This document shows positions 8,065 through 17,258 of a stretch of 64,000 nt of DNA, piece by piece. The position numbers and the translations under genes are program-made. Within the stretch, counting starts at the first letter, position 1, and every line of letters begins with the position of its first letter. Under the pieces are notes generated by a model. It made no database searches. It was not told where the DNA came from and saw only the letters and a list, made by a program, of their open reading frames with translations. Source of the DNA: Coriobacteriaceae bacterium (GTDB lineage Bacteria > Actinomycetota > Coriobacteriia > Coriobacteriales > Coriobacteriaceae); NCBI GenBank assembly GCA_025993015.1, contig DAJPFV010000001.1, positions 1,178,001-1,242,000 on the forward strand, read 5' to 3'.

Positions 8065-8227
8065 ATGTCAGTTGTTAATTATGCCGCGAATCAACTCTCT
8101 ACGGTGGGTAATTCGGCTGTTGCCTAAGAACTATTGCGGCATCTTAGTCTGTGTTTGCGCAGGGCTGTGCTCAATGTTGCCGTATCATAAGCCGTCGCAA
8201 ACGTGAAATAGAAAGAAGGAATCTCAT

Positions 8228-9262
8228 ATGCAACTGGCGAATATCGTACGCGAGCGCTGGAAGGGTATCTTGTTCTGCCTGGCCATCGCCATCCCCGCGA
8301 CGTTGCTCGGCAAACAGATTGAGGTGGTCGGCGGTCCGGTATTTGCCATCCTCTTTGGCATGGTCCTGGCGCTCGTCTTTCCTAAGAATCGTCGCGAACA
8401 GCTCGCTGCCGGTGTCACCTATACGTCTAAAAAAGTCTTGCAGTACGCGGTTATCCTGCTTGGCTTTGGCATGAACCTCTCGCAGATTCTGTCCAAAGGC
8501 GCCCAGTCGCTGCCGATTATCGTGGCGACGATCTCGACCTCGCTTGTCATTGCCTTTGTGCTCTGCCGCGTTATGAACGTGCCAGGCAAGATCGCGACGC
8601 TTGTGGGTGTGGGTTCGTCGATTTGCGGCGGTTCTGCCATCGCCGCGACCGCGCCCGTCATCGATGCCGACGATCGCGAGATTGCCCAGGCTATTTCGGT
8701 CATCTTCCTGTTTAACGTTATCGCGGCGCTCGTGTTTCCGACGCTCGGCGGCATGCTCGGGCTGACCAACGAGGGCTTTGGCCTGTTTGCCGGCACCGCC
8801 ATCAACGACACCTCGTCCGTGACGGCTGCGGCGAGCGCTTGGGACAGCATGCATCCCGGCGCCAATGTGCTCGAGAGTGCCACCGTGGTCAAGCTCACCA
8901 GGACGCTGGCCATCATTCCCATCACGTTGGTCCTCGCATGCTGGCAGATGCATCTGGCGCGCAAGGCCGGCGGCGACGCCAAAAGCACGTTCTCGCTTAA
9001 ACGCGCGTTTCCCATGTTTGTGCTGTTCTTTGTGCTGGCGAGCGTAATCACCACGGTGTTTCAGCTTCCCGCGTCCATTACGGCGCCCATCAAGGAGCTG
9101 TCGAAGTTCTTTATCGTGATGGCAATGGCGGCTATTGGCTTTAATACCGATATCGTCGAGCTGGTCAAAAAGGGCGGAAAGCCCATTGCATTGGGCTTTT
9201 GCTGCTGGATTGGCATTGCGTGCATGAGTTTGGGAATGCAGCACGTGCTGGGAATCTGGTAG
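8228..9262 (+). CDS. UPF0324 family inner-membrane transporter (YeiH-like, putative sulfate exporter)
   Basis: 344 residues, strongly hydrophobic with about 10 membrane segments. It carries the family motifs VGSSICGGSAIAA and GTAINDTSSVTAA. Members are annotated as putative sulfate exporters because some sit in sulfonate or sulfite operons; direct proof is thin. The start has AGAAAGAAGGA upstream. The divergent GntR gene is the likely regulator. Confidence 0.85.
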   Translation: MQLANIVRERWKGILFCLAIAIPATLLGKQIEVVGGPVFAILFGMVLALVFPKNRREQLAAGVTYTSKKVLQYAVILLGFGMNLSQILSKGAQSLPIIVATISTSLVIAFVLCRVMNVPGKIATLVGVGSSICGGSAIAATAPVIDADDREIAQAISVIFLFNVIAALVFPTLGGMLGLTNEGFGLFAGTAINDTSSVTAAASAWDSMHPGANVLESATVVKLTRTLAIIPITLVLACWQMHLARKAGGDAKSTFSLKRAFPMFVLFFVLASVITTVFQLPASITAPIKELSKFFIVMAMAAIGFNTDIVELVKKGGKPIALGFCCWIGIACMSLGMQHVLGIW

Positions 9263-9314
9263 AGAAGTAGCTTATTTGCGTGCTGGTTGCTAGTGAGCGC
9301 ATGCCTGCGGTGGA

Positions 9315-9379
9315 GCGATAGGAGCTCTTGCGGGTATGGCTTGTCCGCAGGTTGATAGGTCCCGAAGAGCTCTTATCGC
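9315..9379. other. Long imperfect hairpin between UPF0324 and NtrC-like genes
   Basis: Arms at 9315-9329 and 9365-9379 (GCGATAGGAGCTCTT against AAGAGCTCTTATCGC) match at 14 of 15 positions. The loop contains a nested GCGG/CCGC pair. No U-tract follows. It could end the upstream transcript or be a repeat. Confidence 0.6.
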
Positions 9380-9437
9380 CCCGCCAGGATGGCGATGCGG
9401 GGCAATTCATATATTCGCAAGAAGGCGCCGCAGGCCC

Positions 9438-9477
9438 TATAGTGTTTGGTGAACATTATCGTTCAATTTTGAAACAC
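9438..9477 (+). promoter_or_regulatory. Promoter with nested palindromic operator upstream of the NtrC-like gene
   Basis: A possible -10 TATAGT (9438-9443) lies 18 bp after TTCGCA. It runs into a nested palindrome: GTGTTT (9442) with AAACAC (9472), enclosing TGAAC (9450) and GTTCA (9461). A repressor bound here would block the start region. Confidence 0.45.
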
Positions 9478-9527
9478 TTGAGATGCCAGGTCGCAGATAG
9501 GGGCTGTGGCTAGAGACGGGACGAACC

Positions 9528-10745
9528 ATGGACAGCGATGCCAAGCTGCAGATTCTGATTGAGGCATTGTCCGCAGCCGGAGCATCGGCGCTGGCAATCG
9601 ACGAGCGCGGTGGCGTTGTAATCTCGACTGTGAGTGACGCTGCGCTCGAGCAGGATATCGCCGCTTTTGTTTCCGAGCGTCTCGCTCGCGTGGGCGATGG
9701 ATCGCGCCTGGTGATGGGACGCGAGGGCATGCGGTTGAGCTTGACGGTGCGACCGACGGCCAAGGAGCACGGGGCGCTTTGGGTAGTCGTGGCGCACGAA
9801 GTGCGCGCCGCCGCGGCGCATGCGGGCATCGAGTGGCTCAATGCCGACGAAGTCGAGGCTCGCTACGAGTCGAGCACGTACGGCATCGTCGAAGACGCGG
9901 CGGCGGTCGCTGCCCCCGTACGGGAGAGTTACGCACGCGGGGTACCCCTTATGCTCGAGGGCGAACTGGGCGCGGGGCAGGACCAGATTGCAAAACGTTT
10001 GTACCTGGATGGACCCTATGCCGATCAGCCCTTTGTGTCCGTTGCGCTCGATGAGCTTACGGATCGCGGCTGGCGCCATCTGCTCAAAAGTTCCGAATCG
10101 CCGCTATTCCAAACGGGGCTGACACTTTGCATGGGTGGCTGGCATGCTGTTGGTCCCCAACGCCTGCGCGAGCTCGTGTCCGCAATGATCGATACGGCGT
10201 TCGCAACGCGTTGCCATGTGGTGTTGACGGCAAACGATATGCCGGGCGGCGGCGAAAGCGATCAGGCTGCCTTTGTTACCGAGCGTCTGGCCTGTGCCGT
10301 GAGTGTGGCGCCGGCGCTTGCCGAGCAGGGCGGCGCGTCGCATAAAATTACGGGCTATTTGAAGTATCTGGCAGATATGTTTGAAACGGATGCCCCATGG
10401 CTGTCCGCCGCCGCGGCGGAGACGCTCGATGCGTACCGCTGGCCCCGCAACTACCTGCAGCTGCGCGAAGTCTCTGAACGACTTTATATATTAGTGGGGA
10501 CGGGCACGGTGGAGCGTGCCGTGGCGAAAGAGGTGCTTGCCCAGGAGGACGTTATCAAGACCGCGACTTTTGGCGCCCCGACACTCGAAAGCGATTTATA
10601 TATCTTGCGTCCTCTGGCCGATACCGAGCGCGATATCGCACGGTTGGTCCTGCAGCACCTTCACGGCAACAGGACACGTGCGGCAGAGGTGCTCGGTATA
10701 AGCCGCACGACCTTATGGCGCCTGCTGAAGGACAACGACCGCTGA
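9528..10745 (+). CDS. Degenerate NtrC-like regulator with Fis-type HTH
   Basis: 405 residues. The C-terminal ~35 residues (GNRTRAAEVLGISRTTLWRL) are a Fis-type helix-turn-helix, as in sigma-54 enhancer-binding proteins. The central part aligns in layout with an AAA+ domain, but the P-loop position reads GELGAGQDQIA with no lysine, and no GAFTGA loop is visible. ATP hydrolysis and sigma-54 contact are therefore unlikely. The N-terminal ~130 residues look like a small sensor domain (ALAIDERGGVVIS). It is probably a sigma-70-type regulator derived from an NtrC-like ancestor. The gene lies alone behind a palindromic operator. Confidence 0.72.
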   Translation: MDSDAKLQILIEALSAAGASALAIDERGGVVISTVSDAALEQDIAAFVSERLARVGDGSRLVMGREGMRLSLTVRPTAKEHGALWVVVAHEVRAAAAHAGIEWLNADEVEARYESSTYGIVEDAAAVAAPVRESYARGVPLMLEGELGAGQDQIAKRLYLDGPYADQPFVSVALDELTDRGWRHLLKSSESPLFQTGLTLCMGGWHAVGPQRLRELVSAMIDTAFATRCHVVLTANDMPGGGESDQAAFVTERLACAVSVAPALAEQGGASHKITGYLKYLADMFETDAPWLSAAAAETLDAYRWPRNYLQLREVSERLYILVGTGTVERAVAKEVLAQEDVIKTATFGAPTLESDLYILRPLADTERDIARLVLQHLHGNRTRAAEVLGISRTTLWRLLKDNDR

Positions 10746-10829
10746 GCGAGGCGCCCGTGACCGCGTGCAGGGCGTGTGATACAGTCCAAAGCAGTAATGT
10801 TTCGATTGCGTTACGGCGTGCGGGGGCGT

Positions 10830-11405
10830 ATGGCGGAAACCTCAAAAACGAACCGAACAAAACGAAGTGCGGCGCCGGTCAGCCGACGTACGACTTCGCG
10901 GACGTGGGGCAAAAGCGCCTCGGGGTTCGACGGCTCGTTCAAGCGCACAAAATATGGCTATCCTTCGGCAAGCGCTCGCTTGGCCATGCAGGCCGAGTCC
11001 TCGTTGTGGGGACGAAGACGCGTGGTGGGCTCTAAGCTCAAGCACGACGGCACGCTTGGCTACATTAGCCGCGGTGCGGCTCGCCGCAGTGGGCTCAATC
11101 CTGCTGGCTGGCATCGTTATGTGCCGATCGTGGTCGTTGCCGCGATAGTCGTCATCGCGCTCGCTGCGCTCGGATATGCCGGCGGTGGCGCCAACTTGGA
11201 CGCAATGTTTAAATCGCCCGAGCTCGCGCATGTAGGTACAGAAGTTGTCGAGGGCGCTCAGGCCCAGACGAGCGTCGCGCCCCAGCGCGGTATCGTTGCG
11301 GCGGCCTCCACCATCGCCGATGTGCAAAAGGACGAAGACAAGCAAGGCGACGACGTCGATGCGAATCAGACGAGCGAAACGGCAATAACTCCATCGGCGG
11401 GATAA
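10830..11405 (+). CDS. Hypothetical membrane-anchored protein
   Basis: 191 residues from the ATG at 10830, preceded by a CGGGGG site; upstream in-frame starts exist at 10776 (GTG) and 10797. A very basic, Ser/Arg-rich N-terminal ~100 residues is followed by one membrane segment (PIVVVAAIVVIALAALGYA). The ~80-residue acidic, low-complexity tail has no predicted fold. This suggests a cytoplasmic basic head and an outside tail. I recognise no family. Confidence 0.6.
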   Translation: MAETSKTNRTKRSAAPVSRRTTSRTWGKSASGFDGSFKRTKYGYPSASARLAMQAESSLWGRRRVVGSKLKHDGTLGYISRGAARRSGLNPAGWHRYVPIVVVAAIVVIALAALGYAGGGANLDAMFKSPELAHVGTEVVEGAQAQTSVAPQRGIVAAASTIADVQKDEDKQGDDVDANQTSETAITPSAG

Positions 11406-11414
11406 GTTGCGAGT

Positions 11415-11452
11415 GGGGCAGCTAATTTGGGACGGGGCTTTTTTAGCTGCCC
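11415..11452 (+). terminator. Hairpin after the membrane-anchored protein gene
   Basis: GGGCAGCTAA and TTAGCTGCCC are perfect 10-bp arms. A T6 run sits on the loop side of the second arm rather than after it, so terminator function is uncertain. Confidence 0.5.
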
Positions 11453-11506
11453 AAGACAGTGGCTCATTCGATGTCAGTCGCCAAAAGCGAGCGAGCCGCA
11501 TTTGCG

Positions 11507-11573
11507 CCAAGGTGACGTGAAATGAGAGGGCGCTGACCTTCTGGCCGCGCCCTCGAAATTGAACGTCAGATTG
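11507..11573 (-). ncRNA. Candidate structured RNA motif 3' of nitroreductase, copy 2
   Basis: Second copy of the motif at 1999-2064. On the minus strand, TGACGTTCAA precedes a hairpin with stem GAGGGCGC / GCGCCCTC and inner GGCC / GGTC, then TTTCACGTCACC. The outer TGACGT and ACGTCA pair perfectly here. A separate hairpin at 11605-11630 sits just after the gene, as in the larE copy. Confidence 0.5.
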
Positions 11574-11633
11574 GCGTGAATGCGGCCCGCGCAGCGTCAA
11601 CGAGCCCGCCGTTCGGTAGAATGGCGGAACTAA

Positions 11634-12155
11634 TTACCTTACGTAGACCACGTTGTCGCGGCGGGGTTTGGGCTCGGGCAGCGTGTCCTCGGCATAGCCC
11701 AGAATGCAGTGACCGACACCGCGCAGGCTGCCGTCGGCGGGTAGACCCCAACTGGCCAGTAGCTCCAGGCCCTCGGGCGAATCGAAAACCTCGTGGGCGC
11801 GATGAATCCAGCACGAATCAACGCCCAGCGCATAGGCAGCGTTGAGCAGGTTGCCCATGGCGAGCGAGCCGTCTTCCAGATGTGTGGGCACGCTGCGGTC
11901 AACCAGCACCACCACAACGGTCTTGGCGCCATAGAAGGGGTCGCTGTTGCTGCCCATGACTTGCGCGTTGAGCTGCGAGAGACGCTCGACGGTCGCGGGG
12001 TCGGTGACGGCGACAAACGTCACCGGCTGGCGGCCCATGCCGCTCGGTGCATATTGGCCGGCTTCGATAATACGTGCAAGCTTTTCGGCCTCGACGGGAC
12101 GATCGCTGTAGTTGCGGCAGCTGCGGCGGTGAATGAGTGCTTCGATAGTCTCCAT
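11634..12155 (-). CDS. Nitroreductase family protein
   Basis: 173 residues from the ATG at 12155, chosen because AAGGAGA lies 5 bp upstream; the in-frame start at 12251 has no good ribosome site. N-terminal IHRRSCRNYSDRPV and APSGMGRQP are the FMN-binding signatures of the nitroreductase fold, and the C-terminal region has GLPADGSLRGVGHCILGY. It is likely an FMN-dependent NAD(P)H oxidoreductase; the substrate is unknown. A second, longer nitroreductase is at 50026. Confidence 0.87.
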   Translation of the reverse strand: METIEALIHRRSCRNYSDRPVEAEKLARIIEAGQYAPSGMGRQPVTFVAVTDPATVERLSQLNAQVMGSNSDPFYGAKTVVVVLVDRSVPTHLEDGSLAMGNLLNAAYALGVDSCWIHRAHEVFDSPEGLELLASWGLPADGSLRGVGHCILGYAEDTLPEPKPRRDNVVYVR

Positions 12156-12449
12156 GGTGTCTCCTTGCGGTGGCGTTGCAGATGCCCCGTTCATACCCGT
12201 CGGGCTCAAACGATAGACGGTCAATTGCCCGGCCAAAAGGATAGATTCCAATTGGGAAAGTAGGTTTGCATAAAAGTACCTTCAGAATGTGACAAACAAA
12301 TGGGATGGTTAAACGTTTTATCCCGTCTACCCTGCGGTTTTTTACCACTTGCCTAAATGACGAACGCATAACCTCTGATAAGGGTTTTACTAAAGGAGTA
12401 CCAACGTTTATCAATGCGCCGTGGTGGCGCCGGGCCAGGAGGTAACATC

Positions 12450-12740
12450 ATGTTCCAGGCTGGAGATGTCGTCGAGACCGATTTCGAAGGATTTCTGAAG
12501 CTGCTGCGTTCCAAGACGCGCGCTTTCGTGTCGATCAACGATCACGAGTACTACATCACGCACACCGATGGCTATTGGCGTGTTCAGGATTGCGAGGCCC
12601 TCAACGACAAGGGCCACTTTACTGACTGTTCTGAGTTGGTCAACACGGTCTGCGAGGTCGTCGAGCTGCCGTGGATTGCCGGCAAGAGCCTGCATGACAG
12701 CTTCTCGGGCGCTACGGTCTATGAGGCCGTCGCCGCTTAA
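12450..12740 (+). CDS. Small conserved-looking hypothetical protein
   Basis: 96 residues starting at an ATG with AGGAGG 6 bp upstream. It is soluble and slightly acidic, with two central Cys and aromatic-rich segments (INDHEYYITHTDGYWRVQD). A strong terminator follows at 12767-12802, so it is a one-gene unit. I recognise no family. The 12156-12449 gap upstream holds AT-rich promoter-like sequence and a TTAAACGTTTTA palindrome near 12310. Confidence 0.7.
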   Translation: MFQAGDVVETDFEGFLKLLRSKTRAFVSINDHEYYITHTDGYWRVQDCEALNDKGHFTDCSELVNTVCEVVELPWIAGKSLHDSFSGATVYEAVAA

Positions 12741-12766
12741 CAGGCAATAAAACCCGATTTTCACGT

Positions 12767-12802
12767 GACCGCTGGCGCCGCCCCCGCGCCGGCGGTCTTT
12801 TT
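12767..12802 (+). terminator. Terminator of the 96-residue hypothetical gene
   Basis: GACCGCTGGCGC pairs with GCGCCGGCGGTC and is followed by TTTTTC. Confidence 0.9.
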
Positions 12803-12845
12803 CTGCCGATAGGCCATAAAAATGCACGCATTTGCGGAGAGCCTG

Positions 12846-12874
12846 TTGACGATAGTCAAAACTCGGACTAATCT
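12846..12874 (+). promoter_or_regulatory. Promoter of the MarR-ABC operon with overlapping direct-repeat operator
   Basis: TTGACG (12846-12851), a 17-bp spacer and TAATCT (12869-12874). The spacer contains GTCAAAACTCGGAC, repeated 35 bp later as GTCAAAAATCGGAC (12891-12904), so the promoter lies within a two-site direct repeat. This suggests autorepression by the MarR protein. Confidence 0.7.
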
Positions 12875-12921
12875 AGAGACACATAATTGGTCAAAAATCG
12901 GACAATTGAATGGTGGGATAG

Positions 12922-13422
12922 ATGAATAGTGCGGTTACGCTGGTCGACTTCGATCGGTTGCTCAATGGACTCGACCATATCTATTCGGAGTTCTCGCGCG
13001 CCTGCGGCCTTTCGGACTGCGCCTACTGGATGCTCGTCGACACGAGTGCAGCGGGCGGAAGCGTTGCCGTGAGTCGGCTGACGAGTGAATGGTTCTACAG
13101 CAAACAGACCATCAATTCGGCGATTAAAACGCTTAGGGCGCGAGGGCTTGCGACGTTGGAGTTTGCCGAGGGCAGTCGTAAAAACAAGGTTGTACGACTG
13201 ACCGAAGAAGGCGTGCGGTTTGCCAAGCGCTACGCGTTGCCGGCGCAAAAAGCCGAGCAACAGGCATTCGAGGCGCTCGAGCCGTGGGAACAGTGCGAGA
13301 TCATGCGCTTGGTCGGTAAGTTCTCCCATGTTCTTAACGAAGAGTGCGAGGCATTTAAACGGCAAGTGGCCGCCGAGAACGAGACTGACGATAAGGGCGA
13401 GGGGGACGCATGCGACTCTTAA
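12922..13422 (+). CDS. MarR family transcriptional regulator
   Basis: 166 residues with a MarR winged helix at about 50-110 (RLTSEWFYSKQTINSAIKTL, then EGSRKNKVVRLTEEG). MarR proteins are dimeric repressors released by small ligands. Its last 13 bp overlap the first ABC exporter gene, and the promoter upstream carries a repeated 14-bp motif, so it probably controls itself and the exporter. Confidence 0.87.
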   Translation: MNSAVTLVDFDRLLNGLDHIYSEFSRACGLSDCAYWMLVDTSAAGGSVAVSRLTSEWFYSKQTINSAIKTLRARGLATLEFAEGSRKNKVVRLTEEGVRFAKRYALPAQKAEQQAFEALEPWEQCEIMRLVGKFSHVLNEECEAFKRQVAAENETDDKGEGDACDS

Positions 13423-15146
13423 TGAGGTTTATGAGGCCGTACCGCGGTCTGATTGCGGTGACGCTGTTTGCGGTGCTGATAGATAACGTCGGTACGCTGT
13501 TGGTTCCCACGATGCTGGCGAACATGGTCAACACCGGTATTACCACGGGTGATGTCGACTATATATTACGCAACGGCCTGTACATGCTTATCGCGACCGG
13601 CATGGCCAGCGGCGGCACGGTGCTGGGCTGCTATCTTTCGGCGCGCCTGGCCGCCAACGTGGCCTGCGATATCCGCAATGCCGTGTACGACAAGTCGCTC
13701 GAGCTGTCCGCCAGCGACTTTGAGCGCTTTGGCACGGGTTCGATGATCACGCGCTCGCTCAACGACATCAACGTGATTCAGCAAGCTGTCCTTCAGACGA
13801 TTCAGCTGGTGCTGCCGGTGCCGTTCTTGGCCGTGGCAGGCATCATTTTTGCTTGGTTCATCGATCCCGCCATGGGTACGCTGCTGGGCGTGGTGGTTGC
13901 GATCGTGCTGGTGGCGGCGGTCTTTACCGTTGCCAACGCCGCGCCGATCTTTATGCGCCTGCAGAGCTTTATCGACCGCATGAACGTGGTGCTGCGCGAG
14001 AACATCGTGGGCGTGCGCGTCATCCGCGCATTTAACAAGGAGCGCCACGAGGAGCAGCGCCTGGACGAGGTGTTTAGCGATTACGCGGCCAATGCCATCA
14101 AGGTCAACCACCTGTTTGTGGGTCTCGACAGCTCCAGCTTCTTTTTGATGAATATCGCCGAGGTGGCGGTGCTGTGGGTGGGCGGCAACCGCGTGGGCGT
14201 CCACGCCATGCAAATCGGTAGCATCTCGGCCGTGCTGGAGTACGCGATCCTGATCCTGTTCTTTGTGATGACGGCGCAGATGGTGATTCTGACGCTCCCA
14301 CGCGCCGCCGCATGCCTGAACCGTGCGCAGCAGGTGTTGGAGATTGAGCCGAGCATCGTGGACGGCAAGCGCACGCTGGACACGTGCGCGGCGGAGTCTG
14401 TTGACGGTGCCGACGCGGTGGCCGTGTTCGACCACATGTCGTTCCGTTTTGACGATGCCGACGAGGATACCCTGTGCGACCTGAGCTTTGCCTGTCGCCG
14501 TAGCCAGACCACGGCGATTGTAGGCTCGACGGGTTCGGGCAAGTCGACGGTGGCCAAGCTCTTGCTTCGCTTCCACGATGCCACGAAGGGCGCCATTCGC
14601 CTGAATGGCATCGATCTGCGCGACCTTTCGCAAGACGACATCCGCGGGCGTATCGCCTATGTGCCGCAGAAGGCATGGCTGTTCTCGGGTACGGTGGCGA
14701 GCAACCTGCGCTTTGGCAACGAAGACGCGACTGAGGCTGACATGCTCCATGCGCTGGAGGTTGCCCAGAGCACCTTTGTGCTCGACCAGCCCCAGGGGCT
14801 CGATACGCCGGTGGCCCAGGGCGGCACGAACTTCTCGGGTGGTCAGCGCCAGCGCCTGGCGATTGCCCGCGCACTCATGAAGCATGCCGATCTATATATC
14901 TTCGACGACAGTTTTTCGGCCCTGGACTTTAAGACCGATGCGGCACTGCGCCATGCGCTGCAGGACGAGACGTGCGATGCCGCGGTGCTCATCATCGCCC
15001 AGCGCATCTCGACTATTTTGCATGCCGATCAGATCGTGGTGCTCAAAGACGGCGAGATCGTGGGCCTAGGCACGCACGACGAGCTCATGGAAACCTGCGA
15101 GGTGTACCGCGCAATCGCGGAATCGCAGATGAAGGGAGGTGAGTAG
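13410..15146 (+). CDS. ABC exporter half-transporter A (degenerate catalytic site)
   Basis: 578 residues: six membrane segments (to ~320), then an ABC domain with Walker A GSTGSGKST, signature FSGGQRQRL and Walker B YIFDDSFSALD. The residue after Walker B is Asp where the catalytic Glu normally sits. Paired with the next gene, this is the pattern of heterodimeric type IV exporters such as TM287/288 or BmrCD, in which one ATP site is degenerate. The start overlaps the MarR gene by 13 bp, and the stop is 1 bp before the partner gene. Confidence 0.9.
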   Translation: MRLLMRFMRPYRGLIAVTLFAVLIDNVGTLLVPTMLANMVNTGITTGDVDYILRNGLYMLIATGMASGGTVLGCYLSARLAANVACDIRNAVYDKSLELSASDFERFGTGSMITRSLNDINVIQQAVLQTIQLVLPVPFLAVAGIIFAWFIDPAMGTLLGVVVAIVLVAAVFTVANAAPIFMRLQSFIDRMNVVLRENIVGVRVIRAFNKERHEEQRLDEVFSDYAANAIKVNHLFVGLDSSSFFLMNIAEVAVLWVGGNRVGVHAMQIGSISAVLEYAILILFFVMTAQMVILTLPRAAACLNRAQQVLEIEPSIVDGKRTLDTCAAESVDGADAVAVFDHMSFRFDDADEDTLCDLSFACRRSQTTAIVGSTGSGKSTVAKLLLRFHDATKGAIRLNGIDLRDLSQDDIRGRIAYVPQKAWLFSGTVASNLRFGNEDATEADMLHALEVAQSTFVLDQPQGLDTPVAQGGTNFSGGQRQRLAIARALMKHADLYIFDDSFSALDFKTDAALRHALQDETCDAAVLIIAQRISTILHADQIVVLKDGEIVGLGTHDELMETCEVYRAIAESQMKGGE

Positions 15147-15147
15147 C

Positions 15148-17148
15148 ATGACCGAGGAGCTCAAGAAGCAGGGCATCGTCGATGGCGCTGCGGTTGTAGA
15201 GACAGTCGAGGAGACGGGCGTCGCGCCCGACCTGGACGAAGCCGCCAAGGCGGCGGAGCGCGAGGCTCGCCGCCAAGCGCTCTACGAGGAAAACGAACGT
15301 GCCGAGGACGAGCGCGCCCGCGCCGAGGCAGAGCGTATGCGCGACGTGGACGACGAAGACGAGGACGAGACGCCTCGGGATACCTGGGCGACGGTGCGCC
15401 GCCTGTGGAGTGAGGCTGCCGGCGACCATTGGCGCTTCTATATCGTGTTCGCGAGCATTGTGTTCTATGTCATCTTTAACACCGCCGCGCCGGCATATAG
15501 CGCCCGCGTGATCGATGAGCTGTGGGGCCACATTCAGGTGGCGTTTGCCAACGACACCACTTTCAGCATCACCTGGGAGAACTGCGGCAAGACCATTTTC
15601 GTCTACTTTATGATCTGGACTGCCGCTGCCTCGTTCTATGCGCTCCAGAGCTTTTTGATGTCGAGCGTCGCTGAGCGTCTCAATCTGCGCCTGCGCAACC
15701 GCATCGCGCAAAAGCTCAACCGTCTGCCGCTCGCCTATTTTGACGCGCATCGTCCCGGCGAGGTCGTCAGCCGCGCGACCAACGACCTGGACAAGATGTC
15801 CGAGAGCATGCAGCGCGGATTGCTGCAGCTGCTCGTGTCGATCGGCACGGTTGTTGGTGCTGTGAGCGTGATGTTCGTGTTCAGCGTGCAGCTTACGCTC
15901 GTCTTTCTGTTCTTTACGGCACTGTCGCTGCTGGTGACGAAGGTCGTCTCGCGCCGCACACACGATGTGACGGGCGAGCGCCAGGAGTGGGTGTCCAAGA
16001 TTACGAGTGCGGTCGAGGAAGGCTATTCGGGCCGTCTGGTGATCCGCGCGTTTAACCGCGAACGCCAAAGTTCTGCCGAGGTGCACCAGGCCTCGGGCGA
16101 GCTGGCACGCGTGAGTGCCAAGGCCGACTTTATGATCAATGCCGTCGGCCCTGCGGTGCGCTTTATCGGCCGTTTGGCGCAGATCGTGATCGCGCTGGTG
16201 GGCTGCAGCATGCTGGTTGCCGGTCACATGACCGTCGGCGTGTTCCAGGCGTTCTTCCAGTTTATCTACGAGGCGTCCGAACCCATGACGCAGCTGTCGT
16301 TTACCTTCAACTCGCTGCAGAGCGCGTTGGCGAGTGCGGAGCGCGTGTTCGACCTGCTCGATGAGCCCGAGATGGAGGCCGATCCGCTGCCGGACGAGGC
16401 CGCCAAGCTGCCGGGTCGCGTTGAGGGTCGCGTCTCCTTTGAGCACGTGCGCTTTGGTTATTCGCCCGACAAGCCGCTTATGCACGACGTGTCGTTTACC
16501 GCCGAGCCGGGCCAGAAGATTGCCGTGGTGGGAACCACGGGCGCGGGCAAGACGACGCTCATCAACCTGCTCATGCGCTTCTACGAGATTGACGGCGGGC
16601 GTATTACGCTCGACGGCGTGGATACGAGCCGCATGGACCGCGGCGAGCTACGGCAGCAGTTTGGCATGGTGCTGCAGGACGCCTGGCTGTTCGATGGCAC
16701 GATTGCCGAAAACATCGCCTACGGCTGTCCCGAGGCGACGCGTGAGGAGATCGTGGCGGCTGCGCGCGCCGCGCAGGTCGACTTCTTTGTGCGCACCATG
16801 CCGCAGGGCTATGACACGCGCGTGGCCAACGATGCCGAAAGCATCAGCCAGGGCCAGCGTCAGCTGCTGACCATCGCACGCGTGCTGCTCAATAACCCGG
16901 CGATTCTCATCCTGGACGAGGCGACCTCAAGCGTGGATACGCGTACCGAGCTTGCCATCGGTCGTGCCATGGACGCGCTCATGCGCGGGCGCACGAGCTT
17001 TGTGATCGCGCACCGCCTGTCGACGATCGTGGACGCCGACCTGATCTTGGTCATGGATCACGGCAACATTATCGAGCAGGGCACGCATAAGGAGCTGCTG
17101 GCTGCCGAGGGTGCCTACGCCGACCTCTATCTGAGCCAGTTCGCATAA
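15148..17148 (+). CDS. ABC exporter half-transporter B (catalytic half)
   Basis: 666 residues from the ATG at 15148, with GGGAGGTG 5 bp upstream. A highly charged extension of about 85 residues (Glu/Asp/Arg-rich, likely coiled-coil or disordered) precedes six membrane segments. The ABC domain has Walker A GTTGAGKTT, signature ISQGQRQLL and Walker B LILDEATSSVD, with the catalytic Glu intact. It is the active partner of the preceding gene, likely exporting a drug, lipid or peptide. The second exporter pair at 35541-39242 has the same division of motifs. Confidence 0.9.
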   Translation: MTEELKKQGIVDGAAVVETVEETGVAPDLDEAAKAAEREARRQALYEENERAEDERARAEAERMRDVDDEDEDETPRDTWATVRRLWSEAAGDHWRFYIVFASIVFYVIFNTAAPAYSARVIDELWGHIQVAFANDTTFSITWENCGKTIFVYFMIWTAAASFYALQSFLMSSVAERLNLRLRNRIAQKLNRLPLAYFDAHRPGEVVSRATNDLDKMSESMQRGLLQLLVSIGTVVGAVSVMFVFSVQLTLVFLFFTALSLLVTKVVSRRTHDVTGERQEWVSKITSAVEEGYSGRLVIRAFNRERQSSAEVHQASGELARVSAKADFMINAVGPAVRFIGRLAQIVIALVGCSMLVAGHMTVGVFQAFFQFIYEASEPMTQLSFTFNSLQSALASAERVFDLLDEPEMEADPLPDEAAKLPGRVEGRVSFEHVRFGYSPDKPLMHDVSFTAEPGQKIAVVGTTGAGKTTLINLLMRFYEIDGGRITLDGVDTSRMDRGELRQQFGMVLQDAWLFDGTIAENIAYGCPEATREEIVAAARAAQVDFFVRTMPQGYDTRVANDAESISQGQRQLLTIARVLLNNPAILILDEATSSVDTRTELAIGRAMDALMRGRTSFVIAHRLSTIVDADLILVMDHGNIIEQGTHKELLAAEGAYADLYLSQFA

Positions 17149-17181
17149 TGTGACAAAGGGACAGTCTCTTTGCCACATCAC
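17149..17181. repeat. TGTGACAAAGGGACAG hairpin repeat
   Basis: TGTGACAAAGGGACAGTC folds on TCTTTGCCACAT. A close relative lies at 50884-50920. Short palindromes of this kind end several genes in the window. Confidence 0.65.
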
Positions 17182-17186
17182 AAATA

Positions 17187-17222
17187 AGGCGCGCCGGGGA
17201 TGAATTCCCTGGCGCGCCTTTG
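17187..17222. terminator. Terminator between ABC exporter and cysE
   Basis: AGGCGCGCCGGGG pairs with CCCTGGCGCGCCTT; it can serve both convergent genes. Confidence 0.85.
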
Positions 17223-17258
17223 CGTTGATGCCGATGTCGTTTTGTGCCGCTTGCGTTC

